From Actinomycetota bacterium (GTDB lineage Bacteria; Actinomycetota; Thermoleophilia; Gaiellales; Gaiellaceae), in assembly GCA_013817555.1 (NCBI GenBank), contig JACDCN010000070.1, positions 1-9,138 of the forward strand: 9,138 bases of DNA, read 5' to 3'. Of this stretch, positions 1 to 5,006 are shown in pieces. Position 1 is the stretch's first letter; every line of letters starts with the position of its first letter. The notes below the pieces were generated by a model. That model did no database searches and was not told where the DNA came from. It worked only from the letters and a program-made list of their open reading frames with translations. The position numbers and the translations under genes were made by a program.

Positions 1-253
1 GGGCGCAGGCCCAACGTTCAAAGGCCTCGCCGAAGGCTCGAGCCAACTTACGAACGGGCAGACGGTTTCATTGGGGGCCGTGTCGGCAGCGCCTCTGATT
101 CGGAGGCGTGAACGGAGCGGGTCGCCGTGTCGTCGTGCTGATCTCTACTCCCGCCGCCAGCCTCATCTTCAATTGCGCCGCTGCTCATGCTCCCAGCATT
201 GACCACGACGCCACTCGTCGAGGGTTTCCGACTTCGGGGATCATCGCTACGCG
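1..253. other. Left flank without a convincing gene
   Basis: Frame 2 is open from the window edge to a stop at 200-202 and frame 1 to a stop at 109-111. Neither shows the strong third-position G/C preference of the genes to the right, and neither translation resembles a family I know, so I call no gene. The stretch must hold the promoter of the defence operon, but no good -35/-10 pair is visible. A TTGACC at 199-204 has no -10 at the usual distance. GGCTCGAGCC at 35-44 is a perfect 10-bp palindrome of unknown meaning. Confidence 0.5.
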
Positions 254-258
254 ATGAT
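240..258 (+). promoter_or_regulatory. Perfect 8-bp hairpin over the effector gene's start codon
   Basis: ATCATCGC (240-247) and GCGATGAT (251-258) are perfect inverted repeats with a 3-base spacer, TAC. The right arm contains the first ATG (254-256) and most of the second (257-259) of the SIR2 gene. In mRNA this would hide the start codon. In DNA it could be an operator half-site pair. A GGGGA Shine-Dalgarno-like stretch lies immediately 5' at 236-240, rather far (13 bases) from the ATG. Function is inferred only from position and symmetry, and chance occurrence is possible. Confidence 0.4.
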
Positions 259-1690
259 GCACACCTTGACAGCCGGTCATCCTGAGCCTTCCCGTCATCG
301 ACCAAAGGCCTTGCGCGAGGCGCTGGAGCCTGGCATCGCCGAACTCGTGCGGCACGCGCGGGATGGGCGCCTGGTCCTTTACGTGGGCGCCGGGCTGAGC
401 GTGGCCCCGCCGGCCTCAGGGCCGAGGGGGTCGACGGTCGCTGACCGCCTGCGTCCGTACGTTGCGGAGATCCTGGGCGTCGGGATCGAACAGATCACCG
501 ACCCCACCCTTGAGGCGCTCGGCGAGCGGATCGGCCAGGACGCTCCTCAACGCATGGCGGATCTCAAAGAGCGCGCTTCAGCCGCTGAAAACTTCGTCGA
601 CATGGAGCCGAATTACGGCCATGAGGCCGTTGCCTTGCTGCTCAGGGAGGGATTGGCCGATGTCGTTTCTGTGAACTGGGACCTAGGTATCGAGACGGCC
701 GGGCTGCGTCTCGAGATCACGATCGAGGGGGTATCCAGCGCGGCTCAGCGTCAGCAGCTCGCGCCCACCAGATACCCGCTCTACAAGGTGCATGGTTGCG
801 CCAGTCGGCCCTCGACCCTTCAGTTGACTAATGCTGAGGTCGACAAGCCGCCGCGCTGGGCGGCGGCGGAGGTCCAACGGGCGCTCGCCGGCGGCACTGT
901 GCTGTTCATCGGGCTTGGGACAGTCGGCGTCTACGTGAGTGAGCCGGTAGAGGAGCTCATTCCGCTCTGGACTGAGGCGGGCGCCACCATCCGCGTCGTC
1001 GACCGCGACGGACCTTCTCCGGCGTGGCGCGAGGTCTTAGGCCCCGGCGCGGACGACGTTGGCATGCCGTTCACCGCGGACGTATTCCTCGACGGGCTAC
1101 TCCGGGCCATCACGGTGGGAGCCCTCTCGAACGCTGAGCACTCGATCCGACTAATTGCCGAGGAGGACGCGTGGGCGCACACGATGCTCGGCGGGTGCGT
1201 GGCCGTCCGCCGCGCCCTCGAGTCGTCAACGGCCGATGCCGTCCTCCGCTGGTGGCGTGACGGTGTGCGCGGGCTTGCTCCCGGCCAGCAGTTCGTTTTC
1301 AACGATGCGGGACGGCAGGCGCTCATGGGCGTCGCGCGGATTGCGGGCGAGGATGGCGGTGAGCTGGTGGCGCAGGGTGCCGGCGGCCACCTCACGCTGC
1401 GCAGCGAGAAGCGCTACTTCGAGATCGTGTGTCGGCCTGGTCAGCGTTTCCGGGTAGTCAGCGACGCGGCGCGGGAGCGCGTCCGACGCCGCCGCGAGGC
1501 TGGACTCTACGCGGAGCCCGGAATCATCACGGTCGTCGTCCACGGTGCCGAGGGCACGTTTCCGGCCCACACCGCACCGGTCGACATCGCGGGTGCGAGC
1601 GTTGATGCGCCAAGCATTGCCGCGGGCGCTGAGGATGGCGTCGTGCTTGTAAGGGCGGAGCGCCTCGTCGCAGGGGAACAGGCGGCATGA
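254..1690 (+). CDS. SIR2-domain protein, predicted NAD+-consuming defence effector
   Basis: The 478-residue protein has a SIR2-like Rossmann domain over about residues 35-285. Visible motifs are the nucleotide-binding GAGLS (45-49), VNWD (140-143, with N141 and D143 of the usual T-x-N-Y/W-D motif), KVHG (178-181, with the presumed catalytic H180) and FIGLGT (218-223). The sirtuin zinc-finger cysteine pattern is not seen, as expected for the bacterial defence type, which cleaves NAD+ rather than deacetylating proteins. Residues about 290-478 form a separate C-terminal region I do not recognise, possibly the coupling domain of an ABC-3C effector. The catalytic residues look intact, so activity is likely. 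The start at 254 follows the ATGATG; 257 or a TTG at 311 are alternatives, because the Shine-Dalgarno is distant and a hairpin covers 240-258. The stop overlaps the next gene by 4 bases (ATGA), so the three genes are translationally coupled. Domain identity is firm; the defence role comes from the family and the context. Confidence 0.88.
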   Translation: MMHTLTAGHPEPSRHRPKALREALEPGIAELVRHARDGRLVLYVGAGLSVAPPASGPRGSTVADRLRPYVAEILGVGIEQITDPTLEALGERIGQDAPQRMADLKERASAAENFVDMEPNYGHEAVALLLREGLADVVSVNWDLGIETAGLRLEITIEGVSSAAQRQQLAPTRYPLYKVHGCASRPSTLQLTNAEVDKPPRWAAAEVQRALAGGTVLFIGLGTVGVYVSEPVEELIPLWTEAGATIRVVDRDGPSPAWREVLGPGADDVGMPFTADVFLDGLLRAITVGALSNAEHSIRLIAEEDAWAHTMLGGCVAVRRALESSTADAVLRWWRDGVRGLAPGQQFVFNDAGRQALMGVARIAGEDGGELVAQGAGGHLTLRSEKRYFEIVCRPGQRFRVVSDAARERVRRRREAGLYAEPGIITVVVHGAEGTFPAHTAPVDIAGASVDAPSIAAGAEDGVVLVRAERLVAGEQAA

Positions 1691-2214
1691 CGAGGCAAGC
1701 CGAACTCGAGCTGTTTCGCGACGTCCTCGCCGATGGCGGTTACACCGTGCAGGACATTGAGCTCGAGGATGTCGGTCGGGCTTTGGCCGCGGAGACGCCT
1801 TATGCATTGGTGGTTTGCTTCGCCGCCGAGTGGGAGGAGCTCGAAGACCGCGTTGAGCACGCTCAGGCCGGGCTGACAAATCTGGCGGCGACGCACCCTT
1901 CACCGCGGAGCTGGGATCTCTACGTCGTGGCAGTGCTTCAACGCGCGGATCCCCGCTTCGACGCGGTCCGCGAGGCGCTGGAGAGCGACACTCGTTACGC
2001 ACGTAAGATCGTTGTGACGGCCGCAGGTGGGACGATCGCGAACGTGGAGCGAGCCCTGCGTCCGCTTCTACCGTTGCGACCGGTCGCCAAGATTCCGCTC
2101 CTCGACCCGCTGCAGGCCGTCCGCCGCGAGTTGCTGGAACTCGGCGTCGACCTAGTGCTGGTCGACGCGGCGCTCGACGTTTTCGAACGCACCTCGGAGG
2201 TGCGAGTCCCGTGA
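1687..2214 (+). CDS. Small middle protein of the SIR2/ABC ATPase cassette (ABC-3C middle-component-like)
   Basis: This 175-residue soluble protein has no signal peptide or membrane segment. It starts at the ATG overlapping the previous stop, with AGGGGA at 1672-1677 as a well-placed ribosome binding site. Its layout resembles, from memory, middle component 1 of ABC-three-component systems: an N-terminal alpha/beta half, then WDLYV (76-80), DTRYARKIVV (101-110) and the proline/leucine-rich ALRPLLPLRP (123-132), then a helical tail. No catalytic motif is visible, which suits an adaptor between the ATPase and the effector. It ends in a GTGA overlap with the ATPase gene. That it is a real gene is near certain. 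The family assignment is moderate and rests on gene order as much as on sequence; it could be another small adaptor family. Confidence 0.78.
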   Translation: MTRQAELELFRDVLADGGYTVQDIELEDVGRALAAETPYALVVCFAAEWEELEDRVEHAQAGLTNLAATHPSPRSWDLYVVAVLQRADPRFDAVREALESDTRYARKIVVTAAGGTIANVERALRPLLPLRPVAKIPLLDPLQAVRRELLELGVDLVLVDAALDVFERTSEVRVP

Positions 2215-4235
2215 CCCAGCCGCGGCTCGTAGCGATCGAGCTCGAAGGCTTCCGCGGGTTCGCCGAGACCCGACGGCTTGACCTCGACGCGGATGCCGTC
2301 GTCATCCGTGGCGACAACGGGTCGGGCAAGACGTCGCTCGTCGACGGGCTCCTTTGGCTGTTCTGTGGGGAGCTTAGGCACCTGACAGAGCGCGTGAGAG
2401 GGCTGCGGCGTACTGAGGACGCCGTCACAAGCCGTTTCAACAACCACGACGCACGGGTGACCCTTGAGATGCGGTGCGAGGGTCGCCTATATGCGTTCAC
2501 TCGCACGGGCGACGAACGGCGGACGAAGCTCGAATGCCTGATTGACAACGAGCCGATCGACGACGCCGACTCAGTGCTTGCTCGAGCGTTCGGTCACGAG
2601 GAGCTCGGCTCGCTGCGCCAGGCGATCCTGACGTGGGGGCTGCTCCGCCAAGACGCAATCCGAGCCGCGCTCGACTTTGCTGGCGGCGCACTGCATGAGC
2701 GCCTGTCCGGCATCATCGGACTCGAGCGAGTCACGGCTTTCGCCGCCGCAGCCACCCGGGCCTCGGATGCTCTGATCAAGGAGCGCACGTCTGCTCGAGG
2801 CTCTCTCAAGGTAGTCACCGAGCGTCACAAGGAGGCCGTTGATCGGCGCGACCTCGCCCGGCGGGCGGCGAGCTCTTCGGAGGATGCCGGACGAGTCCTA
2901 CACGACGGGTTGGTGAAGGTCTCGGACGCATTGCCCAACGGCGTCTCGTTGTCCCTCGATGATCCCGATCTCGAGGCTGTGGCCCAACTCGGGCAGCTAG
3001 TCAGACGACTGATCGACGCTCTTGAGGCCAAGCACGAACGGATGGCGGCGCTTGCCGCGCACGACAAGGACACCGACGCTGCTGTGGCGGCGACCGAAAC
3101 CGCACTGGAGACCGCCCGCCAACGCGCGGTGGAGGCCAGCGACCGAGCGCCGGCGTCTGCGCAACTCGCGGCGCTGGCCCTCGGCATGCTGAGCGACCAC
3201 TGCCCGGTGTGCGGTCAGCCAATCAATGAAGCGACGGTACGCGAGCATCTCGAGGAGGTGCGCGCGGCGTCCGAGCAGCTAGCGGTCTCGGCGCAGCAAG
3301 CGAAGGACACCCTCGCCCGTGCGCAGACTGATCTCGCCCAGATCCGAGAGCGGGCCCGCCAACGGCGCGAGGCCGAGGCAGCTCTCCACGCCGCCAGGGC
3401 CGCAGCACAGGATCTGCTCCACGATGCCGCGCCGCGCCTTCGCGTCGTCGGTCAGCCGCTTGACGACGCAGCATCGCGCGAGCTCCTGGATGGACTGCGG
3501 CAGGCACGAGAGCGGCTTCTTCAGGTCTACCAGGACGCCCAACGGGTCGGAGGCATCCACCTGGCACGACTCGACGGTGACGTCGATGCTCTGTCGGCCG
3601 AACTTGCCGACGCACAGGGCAAGGTCGACCAGCTTGAGAGGCGCTGCTCCCAGGCGAAGTCCCTTGAGCATGCAGCTCATCGCGCTGCCGAGAACATCGT
3701 CGAGAAGGCGCTCGACAAGCTGCGACCCAGCTTCGCGGAGGTTTTCGACCGGCTCAATCCCAACCCGGCGTTTACGGAGCTTCTCGCCCGCCAAGACGTG
3801 TTTCGTAACCGCAATCAGGTGGTCCCCGTCGTTCGCGACCGTGACCGCAACATCGACGCGAATCCCCTGCTGGTGTTGAGCGAAGGCCAACTGAACGTAG
3901 TCGCGCTGTCGTACTTCCTCGGCATGGCTCTGAACGCACAAGAGGCGATGGTCCCGTTCCTGGTGCTTGATGATCCTCTGCAAGCGCTCGACGTCATCGC
4001 CATCCTCGGCTTCGGCGACCTGTGTCGTCGGATCCGTGACGAGCGCCAGTTGATCGTGACCACACACGACCGACGCTTTGCAGACGTGCTCGTGCGCAAG
4101 CTCTCGCCGCGGGTACCCGCCGACCGGACGATCGTGCACGAGTTCGAGAGCTGGACGCGCGAAGGCCCGAGCATCCGCACTGCCGTACCCGAAGTGGCCG
4201 AGGTGATCCCCCTCCTGGAGCGTCGGGCATCGTAG
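2211..4235 (+). CDS. Rad50/SMC-like ABC ATPase with zinc hook, defence-system sensor/motor
   Basis: The protein has 674 residues with split ABC-ATPase halves at the two ends. The N-terminal half carries Walker A GDNGSGKT (34-41), preceded by LEGFRGF (11-17), which is typical of RecF/Rad50-like proteins. A central coiled-coil region (about 175-500) is broken by a zinc-hook motif CPVC (331-334). The C-terminal half carries the ABC signature LSEGQ (556-560), Walker B FLVLDDP (583-589) and an H-loop in TTHD (617-620). All motifs for ATP binding, dimerisation and hydrolysis appear intact. The coiled coil is much shorter than in true Rad50, which is usual for defence ATPases. No nuclease domain is fused, so the toxic activity presumably lies in the SIR2 partner. 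GGAGG at 2196-2200 sits 10 bases before the GTG start, which overlaps the preceding stop. It probably recognises DNA, nucleoprotein or a phage product and triggers the effector; the trigger is unknown. Confidence 0.9.
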   Translation: MTQPRLVAIELEGFRGFAETRRLDLDADAVVIRGDNGSGKTSLVDGLLWLFCGELRHLTERVRGLRRTEDAVTSRFNNHDARVTLEMRCEGRLYAFTRTGDERRTKLECLIDNEPIDDADSVLARAFGHEELGSLRQAILTWGLLRQDAIRAALDFAGGALHERLSGIIGLERVTAFAAAATRASDALIKERTSARGSLKVVTERHKEAVDRRDLARRAASSSEDAGRVLHDGLVKVSDALPNGVSLSLDDPDLEAVAQLGQLVRRLIDALEAKHERMAALAAHDKDTDAAVAATETALETARQRAVEASDRAPASAQLAALALGMLSDHCPVCGQPINEATVREHLEEVRAASEQLAVSAQQAKDTLARAQTDLAQIRERARQRREAEAALHAARAAAQDLLHDAAPRLRVVGQPLDDAASRELLDGLRQARERLLQVYQDAQRVGGIHLARLDGDVDALSAELADAQGKVDQLERRCSQAKSLEHAAHRAAENIVEKALDKLRPSFAEVFDRLNPNPAFTELLARQDVFRNRNQVVPVVRDRDRNIDANPLLVLSEGQLNVVALSYFLGMALNAQEAMVPFLVLDDPLQALDVIAILGFGDLCRRIRDERQLIVTTHDRRFADVLVRKLSPRVPADRTIVHEFESWTREGPSIRTAVPEVAEVIPLLERRAS

Positions 4236-4258
4236 GGACGCTCGAGGCGGGGCGTTCC
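4235..4258 (+). terminator. Weak hairpin just after the defence operon
   Basis: The last base of the ATPase stop codon begins a 7-bp stem, GGGACGC (4235-4241) with GCGTTCC (4252-4258). It contains one G-U wobble and a 10-base loop. No run of T follows, so a classical rho-independent terminator is not supported. A U-less terminator as described for actinobacteria, or simply chance, are both possible. Confidence 0.25.
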
Positions 4259-4282
4259 ACCTTCACCACAGAAAGACTCGAC

Positions 4283-4302
4283 GTGCCAGTTCCGGCGAAC
4301 GC
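4283..4302. repeat. Imperfect 20-base direct repeat, copy 1
   Basis: GTGCCAGTTCCGGCGAACGC matches 16 of 20 positions with the sequence at 4351-4370; GTGCCA and GCGAAC are conserved exactly. This copy is also one arm of a palindrome: 4285-4291 pairs with 4327-4333 and 4292-4297 pairs with 4318-4323, with a 3-base bulge at 4324-4326. It is therefore a structured unit, less perfect than copy 2. Function is unknown. Confidence 0.5.
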
Positions 4303-4350
4303 TCATTCCGGGGGGCCCGCCGGTTCAGCTGGCCATGACGCGCCTTAGAA

Positions 4351-4370
4351 GTGCCAAGTCCTGCGAACCC
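4351..4370. repeat. Imperfect 20-base direct repeat, copy 2
   Basis: GTGCCAAGTCCTGCGAACCC is the partner of the copy at 4283-4302 and forms the left arm of the UUCG hairpin. The start-to-start distance is 68 bases. Two related palindromic units in tandem suggest a repeat family (REP-like) or paired protein or recombinase sites rather than a single chance hairpin. Confidence 0.5.
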
Positions 4371-4391
4371 GAAGGCCCACAGGACTTGACA
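4352..4391 (-). terminator. 18-bp UUCG-tetraloop hairpin downstream of the conjugation operon
   Basis: Read from the - strand, this 40-base segment folds into 18 uninterrupted pairs closed by a C(UUCG)G tetraloop (4370-4373). The core arms are the perfect 9-bp repeats 4355-4363 and 4380-4388. Inside and outside them four G-U wobbles complete the stem. On the + strand the same four positions become C-A mismatches, so the structure favours a - strand RNA. It lies about 110 bases past the stop of the last conjugation gene. No U-run follows, so I call it a candidate U-less terminator or 3' stabilising hairpin. A single-stranded-DNA recognition site, such as a transfer-origin hairpin, is an alternative. 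Confidence 0.5.
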
Positions 4392-4427
4392 GTGTGGCTC
4401 TCTCACCCGGCGGCGTTGGCTGTCAAG
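4385..4427. repeat. 8-bp inverted repeat overlapping the UUCG hairpin
   Basis: CTTGACAG (4385-4392) and CTGTCAAG (4420-4427) are perfectly complementary with 27 bases between. The first arm is also used in the 18-bp hairpin at 4352-4391, so the two structures exclude each other in an RNA. The arm contains TTGACA, a -35-like hexamer on the + strand, but no -10 follows at the normal distance. Confidence 0.4.
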
Positions 4428-4502
4428 CGAGCGCTGCTTTCATGCGCGCACGGTGCCGCGTCAGGCGCACGGCGCGGGTCAGTGGCACGCCAGGCATGCA
4501 GA

Positions 4503-5006
4503 TCAGGTTGCAGAGCACGAAAGCACATCGAGCACGCACTCGCGCGCTGCTGGTGCGGCGATCCACACGAGCGGCAACACAGGGTCGAGGCGGCCGTCGA
4601 AGTCGAACACGAAACGGCTTGCCGCGAGAAGGAGCGGCAAGCTGCCGCGAAGCGGGTCGCTCGGGTGATCGCGGATGTCGAAGCGGACCTTGAACTCGCA
4701 CTTCACGGGCCGCTCGAAGCTCACACGGAGGAGGAGGCGCCAGTAAGAATCGCGCCGGCTCGGTGCGAGGAGTGACCAGCCACACGAGGCCTGAACCGTG
4801 GCGTCGTCCTCGACGACGCGCGCGAGGTCGAGGACATCGCCTCGCCTCCGCGAGTCGACGTGGAGTGCGACCGTTAGGCCGTCATCCGGGTTGCCATCGA
4901 GAACGGTCGCCGAGCGGCACGGAAGTGCGTCACGGGCGAGCTCCTCGAGCCGCTTCTCAAGGCGCTTAGGTGGCAGTGTGGTCAGGTCCTCGAGGATGAC
5001 CTTCAC
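4503..5006 (-). CDS. Unrecognised 167-residue protein, last gene of the conjugation operon
   Basis: I do not recognise a family. The chosen start is the GTG at 5006-5004, which overlaps the TGA of the coupling-protein gene (GTGA). It has GGAGG at 5021-5017, 10 bases upstream. A longer reading from 5075 would add 23 proline/cysteine-rich residues that only mirror the overlapping gene, so I reject it. The protein begins with an acidic/basic helix (LPPKRLEKRLEELARDAL, 11-28), followed by what look like alternating beta strands (for example LTVALHV, RLLLRVSF, CEFKVRFDI and RFVFDFDGRL). It has no signal peptide or clear membrane segment. Tight coupling to the coupling-protein gene suggests a role in substrate recruitment or regulation of transfer, but this is inference from position only. 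Confidence 0.72.
   Translation of the reverse strand: MKVILEDLTTLPPKRLEKRLEELARDALPCRSATVLDGNPDDGLTVALHVDSRRRGDVLDLARVVEDDATVQASCGWSLLAPSRRDSYWRLLLRVSFERPVKCEFKVRFDIRDHPSDPLRGSLPLLLAASRFVFDFDGRLDPVLPLVWIAAPAARECVLDVLSCSAT

Larger units (their letters stand above)
4236..4502. other. Convergent intergenic region rich in inverted repeats
   Basis: The defence operon (+) and the conjugation operon (-) face each other across these 267 bases. No convincing gene lies here. The content is structural: two related palindromic units (4283-4333 and 4351-4391) plus an extra inverted-repeat pair (4385-4392 with 4420-4427). The region is a natural place for terminators of both operons, and is also a possible boundary between the conjugative element and the defence cassette. 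Confidence 0.6.

Noticed and set aside
199..227. Sigma-70-type promoter before the SIR2 gene
   Set aside because: TTGACC is present but the -10 position reads GGGTTT; too weak to call.
48..305. 85-residue reading frame on the - strand over the left flank
   Set aside because: Serine/arginine-rich, low-complexity translation that overlaps the start of the SIR2 gene on the other strand; no recognisable domain and no ribosome binding site.
1226..2548. 440-residue - strand reading frame across the three defence genes
   Set aside because: Arginine/serine/proline-rich shadow typical of the antisense frame in high-GC DNA; the + strand genes have full motif sets.
3279..4139. 286-residue - strand frame inside the ATPase gene
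   Set aside because: Exactly antisense to the C-terminal ATPase region containing the signature, Walker B and H-loop; no domain of its own.
2211..4235. RloC-type anticodon nuclease
   Set aside because: The zinc hook and ABC motifs fit, but no nuclease motif or extra domain is present in the 674 residues and the partner genes point to a SIR2 three-component system.
4352..4391. Integron attC-type site
   Set aside because: The hairpin lacks the RYYYAAC/GTTRRRY core ends and unpaired extrahelical bases expected of attC sites.
4423..4497. 24-residue basic reading frame 5 bases after the last conjugation gene
   Set aside because: No ribosome binding site, no similarity, and its end overlaps an inverted-repeat arm; too short to support.
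4335..4775. 146-residue + strand frame starting in the intergenic region
   Set aside because: Mostly antisense to the 167-residue - strand gene; its start falls in the repeat region and no domain is seen.
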